Source: Diadema setosum
Taxonomy: Eukaryota > Echinodermata > Echinoidea > Diadematoida > Diadematidae
DNA length: 64,000 nt
Assembly (NCBI RefSeq): GCF_964275005.1
Contig: NC_092702.1
Span: forward strand, 8,852,330 to 8,916,329
Direction: 5' to 3'
The notes below the pieces were generated by a model. The model was not told where the DNA came from. It worked only from the letters and a program-made list of their open reading frames with translations, and ran no database searches. Position numbers and translations under genes: made by a program. Positions 23,711 through 34,727 of the stretch are shown piece after piece (position 1 is the first letter of the stretch; the number at the start of each line of letters is the position of its first letter).

Positions 23711-24531
23711 GTGCGGTCAGACTGGCAAAAGATCGTGAAGTTTAAAGGGGTCGTATAGTTTCGGTTGAGACCTAATTTCAGGTTTCTGACATTTTTTGGT
23801 GAGATAATGAGAAACCTCTTATGAAATATGAAAGAGCATGTGATTCCATGAGGAATTCAAAGTTTATTTGATGAAAATTGGTTTTGAAATGGCTGAGATA
23901 TCAAAAACAGAGCGATTTTAATAAGTGTGGGACCCACACTTTACTACGATCGCTTTGTTATACTTTGTTTTTGGATGTTTCAGCTCTTCCAAACCCGATT
24001 TTCATCATATAAACTTTGAATTCCTCTTAAAATGGTATGCTCTGTACTATTTCATAATTGTTTTCTTGGTATCTCGCAAAAAGTTAAAAGTCCAATTCTC
24101 ATCTCCACCAATACTGTACCATCCCTTTAAGATCGCGAAGTCTTTGTGATCTTGTGTCGTCCATTCACACTGGCAGCCAAAGATTGAGAAGTTTGGGTCA
24201 TTAGTGCGTGTGCGCAAGAAAGAAAACAAAGATTTCCCTGTCTGAAGTGGGAGGTAACAATGAACACCTGTATAATACAATAGCCGTGCACTTCTGAGAC
24301 ACCTACCGAAAACAAATGGTGGACTGGTCACGTGGCAAATTTCATGAAGTTTCAGTTTCTAGTGTTCACACTGGCAAAAGATCGAGAAGTTTGGCAGGGG
24401 TTGGGAAATATCCCTAGTTTGAATGGGAAGATTTGCACAAAGTTTCGCAGGAAGTTTGCAGTCATACTGGCAAAACTTTGAGCTATTAAAAATTGCAATC
24501 TATCTTCTCGATCTTTTGCCAGTGTGACCTT
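23711..24531. mobile_element. Inverted-repeat element with actggcaaaagatcg ends, carrying a nested MITE
   Basis: Left end gtgcggtcagactggcaaaa (23711) is matched in reverse at 24509-24529 (cgatcttttgccagtgtgac). Similar direct copies occur inside at about 24165, 24363 and 24463, so this may be two or three overlapping copies of one small family. Family A copy 2 is inserted at 23742. No transposase. Confidence 0.6.
23742..24130. mobile_element. TTAA MITE, family A copy 2, nested
   Basis: 389 bp between TTAA sites at 23742-23745 and 24127-24130. Closely matches copy 1 along its length, including cctaatttcaggtttct and gttttgaaatggctgagata. It is inserted just inside the left end of another inverted-repeat element (23711-24531). 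Confidence 0.83.
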
Positions 24532-25384
24532 GGCTGCTGACTTTGCTCTGCAGCACAAAAAGTCTGTTATCAAAAGTGAAAACAACATTGCCCATTTCAT
24601 GTTCCAAGAAATGCAGTATAGCAATTTCAAAACTTTTGAAGTATACATCGCTTCTTTCGTGGCTTTGTTTCCAACAGTGGGAGAAATACTCGGCACTGTC
24701 ACTATTTGTGGCAAAATTTGCTTTTTCCATGTGACATTTTTCGAGTTACTTTGATGGAGACTTGGCACTGTTTCATATTCTGTGGAATTAAGATATAAAT
24801 ATGCTGGTTAAAAACATGAACATGCCAGTATCTTATAGTCAGAACCCTGTCAGTATTTAGTTTGTTTGTTCAAATGCAGAGAGCATTTGTGGTATAGTGC
24901 TTTGCTCTTTATGCATGGCTCTTTTTTTGGTCTGCAAAAGTTGCAAATACTTGCACTTTAGCAAGTATCAAATTAGGTCTCGTTATTGTAGGAAGGGTTA
25001 TGACAGTTAATACACACATGTCATGTCCTATATGAGCTGGTCACTAATTAATCCCTCTGACCGCTGCAGCCTGATGCCTGACTTATTGATTCGTCCATTT
25101 CAGCTGTCCAAGGTTAGAAGTCCCACTCAGCTAATAGCATCTCTTTTTATATTGACTTACTGTTAATAAATCACACTGAATTGATTAAAAAGGTGGAAAG
25201 CTAAAATTAGCTATAACTGGAGAGTTCCAGTGTGGCAAATTCTGTGATGGTTAGATGCATTACCATTCATGAGATCATCTGTGTGCGTAGTATTGCCAAA
25301 GTCAAGATGAAAGTTTTCATGAAAGACTCGCTGTGTACTAGGACTGTTGTCCTTGTAAGCAGTATAAAGTGTAATCAATCTACT

Positions 25385-25584
25385 GTATATACTGTTATTT
25401 TCGCGAATTTCAGGAATCACAGTTGGATCGCGAATTTAACAACACGCGAAAATGACTCCATGCGCTGTGTTAATAGAGCATTGACGTAAGTGTCCGCGTC
25501 GATTCGCAAAAACAACATCTTGCGAAAATGTCTGTGACCTCGTCATTCGCAAAAATATCTGTACGCGAAAATAACAGCGTATAC
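25385..25584. mobile_element. cgcgaaaat-rich MITE
   Basis: Ends gtatatactgttattttcgc and, reversed, gtatacgctgttattttcgc. The interior has aacaacacgcgaaaatgac and atctgtacgcgaaaa in common with the element at 12093. About 200 bp. Confidence 0.75.
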
Positions 25585-26565
25585 AATAAGTTAGCACAAT
25601 TCAGGAAAGTTTGGGACTTCACATTTTCAAAATCCATTCACTTTTAACGTACCAGTACCTACAATATTGTTTCATAGGCAATCATCACTGACAGACTTAT
25701 ACCATGGGACCTTACCCTGACAAATGTCGGGACAGCGTCCCTCCGGAGTGAGAATCCCTCATCTTGGGCAATAAAACTGCTGGAGAGAGCAAGAGATACT
25801 ATTCACCATGAAACCTTTTCTGGGTAGGTTTCCATAACAACCTATCCATTCATGTGTGAAAGGGGTGTGTCCACTGACAGACCCCAGATGCACTATTGTA
25901 CGACTACCCTGCCGGCTAAGCGCGATATGTGTGTGCTCCAGATCTCAACCCCTTAGATCAGTGGTTACATACAATTCATGCATGTGATCGGCGCACTGTG
26001 CGTCATTCTGTCTGGACGAGTGCGCATGCCTATTGAGTTTATCAGCAGAAACTTACCATGAGAGTGTCAGGACGTTGCCGTGATAATGTTGGGGTAATGT
26101 TGGGGTAACTACCCTAGCTGGCCTAGGCTAGAATTTGGCAAAAGTTACCATGAAAACACAAGAGCAACATTTTCAAGGAGTATTTTGTAACAGGCAGGGT
26201 AAATAAAGATTGTCCGGATGTTGTTGCAGTAACTCTGGTTTGAAAGGCTCTGTTAAAATGGGGTTTTATTGAAGCGATGGTGGCTGAAAGGAAAGTAGAG
26301 GTTTGTAGAGAACTCAATCTCTTGTTAAAACCCATTATTCACAGCAAATTCCTCCCTTTCCTAATGTGTTGCCCACCACCACCACACCACCTACCACCTG
26401 AAGCATATTTGATCTAGTTTCATTCAGATCATTTGTAATTGGGGCTATGATTTATACTTTGATTTGTACCAAAAGCTCAATTTATGCATTGAATTCCAAA
26501 ACCTTTCCTAGTGGAAGAGACAAAATAATAGTAGCTATCACAATTCACAGCAAAATTAAAGGGAA

Positions 26566-27121
26566 GATAAACCCCAAGAACAATGTGGATTGAGTGAAAG
26601 CAGCAACATTAGTAGAACACATCAGTGAAAGTTTGAAGAAAATCGGACAATCGATGCAAAAGTTATGAATTTTTAAAGTTTTGATGTTGGAACCGCTGGA
26701 TGAGGAGACTACTAGAGGTTATGACGTATGAGTGGACTACAATATCAAGAAAATATAAAGAAAATACTACAAAAATCCATTTTTCATGAAAATTACAAAT
26801 TCCATCAACTTGATATTGACATATGTTAAGGGTAGCAATTATTCCCCCTGCTTTCTGAAAGCGGTTGGTCCACTGCTCTTTCATAATTCTAGAAAAGTGA
26901 ATTTTTGTTGAATATCCTTTATATTTTCTTTGTATTGTTGTCCACTCATACGTCATATCCTCTAGTAGTCTCCTCATCCAGCGGTTCCAACACCAAAACT
27001 TTAAAAATTCATAACTTTTGCATCGATTGTCCGATTTTTCTCAAACTTTCACTGATGTGTTCTACTAATGTTGCTGCTTTCACTCAATCCACATTGCTCT
27101 TTGGGTTTACCTTCCCTTTAA
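26566..27121. mobile_element. Fold-back MITE, family B copy 2
   Basis: 556 bp bounded by TTAA, with the same palindromic design and shared arm sequence as the copy at 2534-3084 (aaccgctggatgaggagac and complement, tagtagaacacatca and complement). The ends diverge (TTAAAGGGAAGATAAACC), so it belongs to a related subfamily. Open frames inside it are products of the repeat. Confidence 0.85.
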
Positions 27122-28421
27122 GCAGAATTCAAGGCCACTTGTACAGTAGTTCCCCTTTTGAAGCTGTAGCATGGATTTGCAATCCAATCAAACTTAGCCC
27201 ATACAAGTGCAAGTCCAAACCATGTTCAAATTGACTTTGAAACAAAGAAAAAATGAAACAAAGAGAATGGTAGAAGTTTTGTCAAAATCTTACCATAGGT
27301 AAAAAAGGCACTTATGGAAATTCACTTGTTTTCATATAACAGTAGCAGCCACACTCAAAATGATTTGTAGACAAGGCAATGATGACACAGACTCACTGTC
27401 TTTCAATGACCAACATATTTTTACCATTTTTTGTTGTTGTTGCATAGAATGAAAAAAAAAATAATGGTGTCAATCTGTCATTTGTGCTGAAATTTTGTGA
27501 TATGTTGTAATAACCTGTCTATGATGACTTTGAGGGGGAAAAGACTTGTAGTTGCCAAATTGTTGATGAAAAATGTGTGTTTTCATTTTGGGTTATTTTT
27601 TGTGGTGATAAATTTCTATCACAAATGAATGGGAGAGATTAGCTGAGAGTTGATGACACAATCATGTCAGCTATTTTTCATATGAAGTTTGTAACTGATA
27701 TCACTGCCGGGTGATAATGTGTATAGGATTTGATAATTCCCCGAGAAAGTTTTACAATATATCCCATTCGCAAAGCTTCTTCAATTCTGCTTTTTTAATA
27801 TCTCCAGGAATTTTCTTGTGTGTTAAACAGCTGTAGTCAAGTCGACCATAGTGTGGAATTACATGTGTGAGTGCGAGAAAAAGACATCAATACTACATCC
27901 AGAATGACTGCGGTGGACAGCCACATCCCCAATGTTTATTCAGCAGAGCACTATCAATTATGGTGGCAATAAATGGCTTTGCAGTTCAGCCTTGTATGTA
28001 ATACCACAGAGCTACAGTGTGTCGAGGGAAAGAGGTGCAGCCATTGTGAAGCTGAAGTCTTTTTCTCTTGTGTCCTAGTGTTCAGAGGCAACACGATTCA
28101 ATTGTGCTCACCCAAAGTCAGAGTCAGTTCAAAAAAAAAAAAAAAAAGATTCTTTTTTTCACTTCGAAATAATGATCCGTCATTTCTGTGGAAGTTAAGA
28201 TGAAACAGACTTTTTCTCTATTGTTAAACTGCATGCATGTGCTGCTATCAAATCCATGGCAACCCCCCCCCCCCCAAAAAAAAAAAAAATAATAATAATA
28301 ACTCATGCTTAAGCCTGTACACTGCAATGTGTCAGCAATCGAGCAATCGCATTTGATTTTGATGGAATGAAGTCATCCTACTGGATGAATAAACTCCCCT
28401 TGTCATCAAGTACCGGGTAAT

Positions 28422-28914
28422 ACATCAGACTGATGCTTCGCAGTAGCATGCTATTTTCAGAATCTCAAGCTTGAATTTCATAACCCGATGAAGAAATAGC
28501 ACATTATTTGATAATGTGAATTCAAATTAGCATGCTAATTTGAAGACTAAGCTTGAGAAAATTTCTTGACCCAAACTCGGGAAATTTCCAAGATAGCTGG
28601 ATGATTTACAAACTAGTACATGTTATTTGATAACATGAATTTGCCTCAAGAAATTAGCGCAATGCATCCCATCATGCTCTATGCTTATGCATGTGACCCA
28701 ATCGATCCGGGCTACCTGCACACAAGTTGCTGGTAATTTTTTTGAAAATTGCGCACTGTTTGCGCATGCTCAGCTATCGAATCAGCTTGAGAAAAAAAAA
28801 ATTGAGGTAATTCTCTTCAGGCTGATGTGAATAGGAAATGAAATAACATGCTAATTTGCGATTGTGAAGAAAAAATAAAACATCTCAAGCTTGGATTGTT
28901 ATCGGGCTGATGTG
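28422..28914. mobile_element. Decayed inverted-repeat element with catcag.../aagcttga phrases
   Basis: Left acatcagactgatg with tctcaagcttgaatttc, and right catctcaagcttggattgtt ending gggctgatgtg, form an imperfect inverted repeat. Inside are several ttatttgataatgtgaatt and gcatgctaattt phrases on both strands. Boundaries approximate. Confidence 0.5.
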
Positions 28915-29928
28915 AAAACGACTATTACTTGCTGCTTCACTAAATCAGGTGAATCTCCTAATTGAACAGAAGGATATTGATGAAATTTCTCAATGTCATT
29001 CAGTGTGACACTCTCTTTTCTCTTTTTTTTTTCTCCAGCGTAACTTGGGAATGTCTTTCCTGACAATTCATCCTATGGCATGTGATATTAGGAAAAACGT
29101 GTGGAATCCAAATATTTCCTGCTGCACCCTTTAGAACTACTATTTCCAGCACCAGTGAAGAATACGCTTGGCATAATGTTCTGTAGTTGTTTCTAGACTT
29201 GAAAGGGAACAATTTTGTACAACATGAACGTGTGTGATCTACTCACAGATAGAATGTTCTCTTGAGACAAGTGATTCATTCCTTCAGCAGTGGAGAATTG
29301 TCTTTGTGCCAAGTTTGATGTATGTTGGTAGTACCAAGACGGCTCCACAGTTTCATGAATGATTTAATAGCACACTGAAAAAACAAGAAAAAGTGTGTGT
29401 TGGATTGACCTCGTGGTATGTTTTGATAGTGTGTGTGTGTTGTTGTTGTTGTTTTTTTTTTGGTGTGTTTTTTTTTTGGGGGGGGGGAGGGGAGGGGTGT
29501 TCTACAGTATTCCCAGCATAAATACAGAGTTTGAGTTATTAATATTTCTGTCAATGTTGCAGTCACTGTTTGGAGCAAGATGACTGTTTGGGGCTGTCCA
29601 TAGCAAGGCATGTTGAATTGTGATATTCCTTGAAATGTGCAGGTCACAAAGCTATGCATCAATGCAGTGCAGCGTACAAATATTTCCATGATGGTAAAGG
29701 CAATGTCTTACTTAGTTTTGTATCGATTTAGTAAGCATCCAATCTCCCTCTTTATACAAATCTAATTATAATTTTCAGTTGATACTAAGACCTGTGCTTT
29801 TTGAGCTTTGTATGGAAGATATTGTAACTTTCTTTCATATTGAATGATATTGCCACAGTGTATGATGCACTTTATACATGTCAGAATTCAATCATTGTAT
29901 TTACGTCCAGGCAGTAGCTGTGTAATAT

Positions 29929-30155
29929 GGAGCTGCCAACTAGTACTGATTTTCAGTCATTTCTTCTGAAATCGGAGAATACTGAAGGTTACAAGCAAAT
30001 TACTGATTTTAGAAATCATTGTATGTGATAGGCCCCTATTGTACATGTATTCCATTACACTGATGAGGATTACTGATATTCACTCAAAAAAGGTGCAAAT
30101 TACTGATTTTCAGCCATCAAAGTACTGAAAGGCCTTAACAAAAGTTGGCAGCTCT
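29929..30155. mobile_element. hAT-type MITE with 8-bp target duplication
   Basis: Ends ggagctgccaact and, reversed, agagctgccaact. Flanks are tgtaatat (29921-29928) and tgtaatac (30156-30163), an 8-bp duplication with one change, as made by hAT transposases. The interior repeats tactgattttcag. 227 bp. Confidence 0.8.
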
Positions 30156-32034
30156 TGTAATACTGGCTCTACACAGAAATTCAGCTATTTCGGCATTATG
30201 TTTTACTATTTTACATTATTATCTGATTTTTTTCTTCTTTTTAGTTGTTTCATATATGAAAATGATTGGATGTGTTGCTTATAATCAGTACCAATGCTAT
30301 GTACATGAATTTCAAAGTACTATTGCACCATGGATCTAGTGTAGCTCCATTAGTACACTATAACATTAGTTCATTTTGATATTTGGTATAGTGTAAAACT
30401 TTGCAACTAGTACAACAGATGCAAGTGAACAACAAAAATGCGTTTAATAGTTCAAAACTGTAACAAACCCAAAATACATGCTAGACCATAGAACTTGACT
30501 GGTCAGCTGTAACATTATTTTTTATTAAAAAAAAAAGAATAAATTAGTAAGGCTACCATGTACAATCTGTATTGAAATTTACTCCACACCAATAGTGATA
30601 ATCTTCACTCATTACTATTAAAGCATGACTCGTGGATATATGTAAAGTTTAATGTACATGCTCTGGTGTGGATTATCCAGATGACATGTGATTAACTGCA
30701 GAATACAAATTTGTATGATTGAGACATGACAGTGATAAGAGAGTTTGTACAATTTTGGAGAACAGAAAACGACTGTGGCACTGCTGTGTCTGTTACGCTA
30801 TCACCCACAGTGAGGCCCCTCACAACTCATGCTAATCTGGCCATATCAGATTCCTGGGAGCAATTTCGTGGATCCTGTATACAACTTCGCTGTGGCAGCA
30901 CAAATGTTCGGCCCTGATTATTGATGCATGGCTCCAATTTAGCTGCTTAAAGCATGGAGCATTCAGAACGGGAGTGTCAGACTAGGCAGCCATTCATTGT
31001 TTTTGTTTTATTCTATTCTTCAAAGTGACTTTCAATTGCAGCCAGTCTCTCTTACTGTCAAGGACAGGTCAGAGATAATTAGATTTGGTATCACATTCAT
31101 CATGATCAGATAGAAGAAACCACAATCCTGTGTTTCTCATGTACAATCTACAATTGATTTCACCTTGTCTTATCTGGACCTTTTCTGCTCTGCAGATGTT
31201 TGATACTAGTGCAAAAATGTTACAAATCTTGGAGCTGCTTTGATATCATACAGTACATCGCTTGCATAGAAAAGGTGTGAAAGAAAATAAGTACTTTGAT
31301 GTTCATGTACCACTTGTACACAGTGTGTGATGCAAAGTGTTTTACATGTTAGAAGATAAGAATAAGATATTTTTAACAATGCCAAGTCTTCAAATTTAAT
31401 ATCCCACAGACTGTTTCAGTGTACGTATGGTTTATTAAGTAATTTTGAATTGTGATATTTGAACTCTATCAGCTATAGTTATCATAGAAAATGTATTAGA
31501 TAATAGTGAAAGGATGCTATATCTACTTTGATGCTGATTTAAAGACGTGTTTAGCATAGTTTTTGTTTACTTTACTACTGTTATTCTTGTGTACACGTAC
31601 AAAACGAAACAAGCATGAATATTAATGTACATCATGTTTGTATGAAAATGAAAGAATCCATTATGCATGGAGTCTTGGATGAGAGTGATCACATGATGTA
31701 TCAGTTCCTCTGAGGCAGAGAAACAGGTCAACTACAAAGTTGATGAGTTCATGAAAGTTCTGTGCATGTACATGTAGTATTAAAAATCATGGATGTACCA
31801 AGCCAGTTCACTGCCCCATATAGGCCTATTTGGTTTAATTCTACATGTATTTCAGTCACCAGCACTTGATAGCCCTTTGCAACTAGATTAGGCAAGCCTA
31901 ATGCAACCTCTGGAGTTACCGAAGATCTGAGCTCTGTTGCCTGAATTTTACTTCTTATTATATTACAAAGTAAAGGATGAATCTGTTATCACAGCATAGA
32001 ATGCCTGTCTTGTTAAAATACACAAATACAAACT

Positions 32035-32337
32035 CAGAGACTCCAACCCCAAGCACCTTCTGATCTGGAGATTCTCCCGCCCGAAACCCCTAGCAAACGG
32101 GAGACTCCAAGTTGATGTGTGCGAAGCGCGAAGTTCCTAGGATTCTAGATGTTCTCTGGTGCTATCTAAGGCTTATTTTTTCAACATACGATAGAAATAA
32201 GTAAGAAATCCTTTCCACCGGGAGACACAGAGCCAGGGCGGGAGAAATCAAATCTCAAACGGGAGAACGGGAGATTGTGCAAAAAAGGGCTTTCGGCGGG
32301 AGATCTCCCGTCGAAAACGGGAGAGTTGGAGTCTCTG
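32035..32337. mobile_element. 303-bp MITE with CAGAGACTCCAAC ends
   Basis: Ends cagagactccaac and, reversed, cagagactccaac are perfect over 13 bp. Both flanks read caaact (32029-32034 and 32338-32343), a likely target duplication. The interior has repeated cgggaga motifs (cgggagaacgggagattg and others). Noncoding. Confidence 0.8.
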
Positions 32338-32693
32338 CAAACTCGTCAGGATAGCATGTTTTAAAATGGTTTCATTCTTTAATAGAGAGTGCAATAGGCC
32401 AGGTACCACAAACAATGTAACATGTATTCAGGAATACTTATTGATAACTGACATTATTATCAGTTTATGATAGTAGTGATTACATTGATATTGGTAAAGA
32501 TTACCATAATCATATCATCTGTACTATTATCAGCTTCATTAAGATTCTTTTTTTTTTTCCTCCTCTTTTGATGATTGCTGTTCCTTCATTTTGACATAAA
32601 ACTCAACAGCACACATTATAACATTATGTAGTTTCTTTCTTGACAAGTGTTGGCCCCATCTGGCTCTTCTGGCTCACAATCAGAATGGCTTAC

Positions 32694-32792
32694 TTAACCC
32701 GTTGAGGACTGGCTGATTTTGCTACAACATGCATTTCCCATCTTTACAGACACTTGCGGGAGTATACTCGGGACTCGTCCTTAATGGGTTAA
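32694..32792 (-). mobile_element. 99-bp TTAA mini-MITE, copy 2
   Basis: Ends ttaacccgttgaggactg and, reversed, ttaacccattaaggacgag. The inner phrase ttttgctacaacatgcattt is the reverse of that in the copy at 2041. It could form a hairpin RNA if transcribed. Confidence 0.7.
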
Positions 32793-34558
32793 TGTGGCAT
32801 ATTCTCTCAAAGTACTGTATGATGTGATAGGTGTTATGTTTGTTGTACTTTCATTGGTGATGGTTTGCTTTTTTCATCTATAGGCAAATGCTCCACCATG
32901 TTTAGGCCCTTCTGCAATCCTCGCACCCCCCCCCCCCCCAGGTCAACTTCTTACTTTTAAAAGGAAGAAGATGTCTGAGTAATATTCCATGCTGGTGCGA
33001 TGAAAGAGAGAAAGATAGAGAGGGTAAGAGATAGGTAGATATATAAAGACAGACAGTGCATTGCGTGTATAAGATGGAAAAATAGAGAAGGGGGAGGGGG
33101 TCAAGAGAGGCTGTAAGGGAAGGGGTGAGAGATGGAGGGAGAGTGTTGCATGAGTCAGCCCCAGTCAGGCATCTCTGTCATGTGATGTCATGCCAGTCAC
33201 GCTGGTGACATTCATCTCCATGGGGACCTCAGCATTCCTGCCTTGGATAAACATATCTGTCTCTTCTCTATAATGAGATTCTCTATCATCCCCCCCCCCC
33301 CATACACACACACACACAAACACACTCGCCCTATTCCTGTAGATGGGTGCAGAAAAGGACCAATGACTGACAAAGTTTATACATGGTGTATATTTATAAG
33401 ACAAGCTTATGTTAATTCAAAATTCAAAATCAGTAGTTTACAGTGGAAGTATGCCATGAATTACATTTAAAGAAAAAAATATGCTTACTAAGAGTTCATT
33501 TCAATTGTTTTTTATGCAAAATTGCAATTTTCCTGATATCTTTGTGAAGCAGAAAGAACAGAAAAAGAGACATACTATATGTTCATAAAGGCTGTTTATT
33601 TTAAGCTGAAAAGTAGCATCCTAATACACCAGTAAATATGTAGGTCAAGATTGGCGTTTTGGTGAGATAAAATGTACAGTGTAGAAGGCATCAAGCATAC
33701 TACTCAGCAGAATCAAGTAATGTGGCTGCAGTGGCCATCTTGATCCCAGTCAGTAATTAGTTTGAATGACCAGTGATTATTTCCTCTGTTATGGAAGCAC
33801 ATCTGCTGCAGAAGCTAGTAAAAAAACGATGACAGCAATTATATATTCCTCTGTGAAACATGGGACATCAGTGAAAATTTATGTAGAAAATAGTACGTTG
33901 TTGGGCACTTATCTATTGTTCAGATTTAGCTCTCAGTGTCATAAAGTATAGGCTAACCTTGGTAAAGTAGTGTAATTATTGGGTTAATATACTGCAATGG
34001 TACAACTACAAGCAGTTGAGTATTGTGGCTTGAAGTGACTTTGATGATATTTAGTGATAACTACTTGAGTCATGTCATTCAACTTAACAGTGATTTGTAA
34101 TTAAGTCAGTTTGATTTCATGTTTCTGCATGTATATCATAGACCTATTGAAGCATTGCTTAATTACTAATGTTCAGATTGAGATATTTACATTTACACAG
34201 TCACATATGCACATATTTTAGATGTTATTCAGAATGTAATATTGCACTAGTGCAATGATGTATGTCTTGATTCCTAAGAGGAAACCTCCATTTCAAAAGA
34301 AAAAAAAAATGTTTTAATAATCATTGTCCATTTTATTCTTTCATGCATACCTGCCGTAGCCCCTGAACCTGAATGACACAATTGAATGTTTCTCCATGAG
34401 CCACACCATTACCTCTTTCAGTGACATGAAAATGTACTCCTTCACCTTACAATGCAAAATGCATTGCCATCCATTTCTGTGTAATTGTATGAGTGCCATT
34501 GCTGCGCATAATTCAGCCTCCGTTTCTTTCTTACACTCATCCCGTTGCCTGAATGCAG

Positions 34559-34727
34559 GTGGCCCAAGGGGGGCAGCATGCTCACACACCCAGAATGACC
34601 GACTCGGAGTCCATTTAGCACAGCACGGAGGCCATTCCCCCGAGTGCTTAGCAGTCCATGCATCGCTGGCACCATGAGTGAACAGGAGATACCCAGGAGC
34701 AGGTCTGCCTCACGCTCCCCTAGACAG
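34559..34727 (+). CDS. ALMS1: ALMS1-like exon 1 of the coding sequence, with 5' UTR part
   Basis: Coding part is 34674-34727 (MSEQEIPRSRSASRSPRQ), ending CAG before gtgagg, phase 0. The ATG sits in accATGa, and the frame is closed upstream by TGA at 34596-34598. A pyrimidine-rich tract ending in gcag before 34559 looks like a good splice acceptor. The exon therefore probably begins there with about 115 nt of 5' UTR, and at least one noncoding exon lies upstream. The acceptor is inferred from sequence only. Confidence 0.72.

Larger units (their letters stand above)
24532..34558. other. Intergenic or 5'-intronic DNA before the first coding exon
   Basis: Between the listed MITEs the sequence is AT-rich with homopolymers: A-runs at about 28131-28147, a C-run then A-run at 28266-28290, T then G runs at 29450-29492, and C-runs at 32929 and 33290. 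If the acceptor at 34559 is real, part of this is intron 0 of the ALMS1-like gene and may hide a noncoding first exon and promoter, which cannot be located by eye. Confidence 0.5.

Noticed and set aside
24352-24768. Minus-strand frame of 138 codons
   Set aside because: Lies across inverted-repeat element sequence and has no recognisable domain.
26663-27234. Frames of about 105 codons on both strands
   Set aside because: Mirror-image products of the fold-back MITE at 26566-27121.
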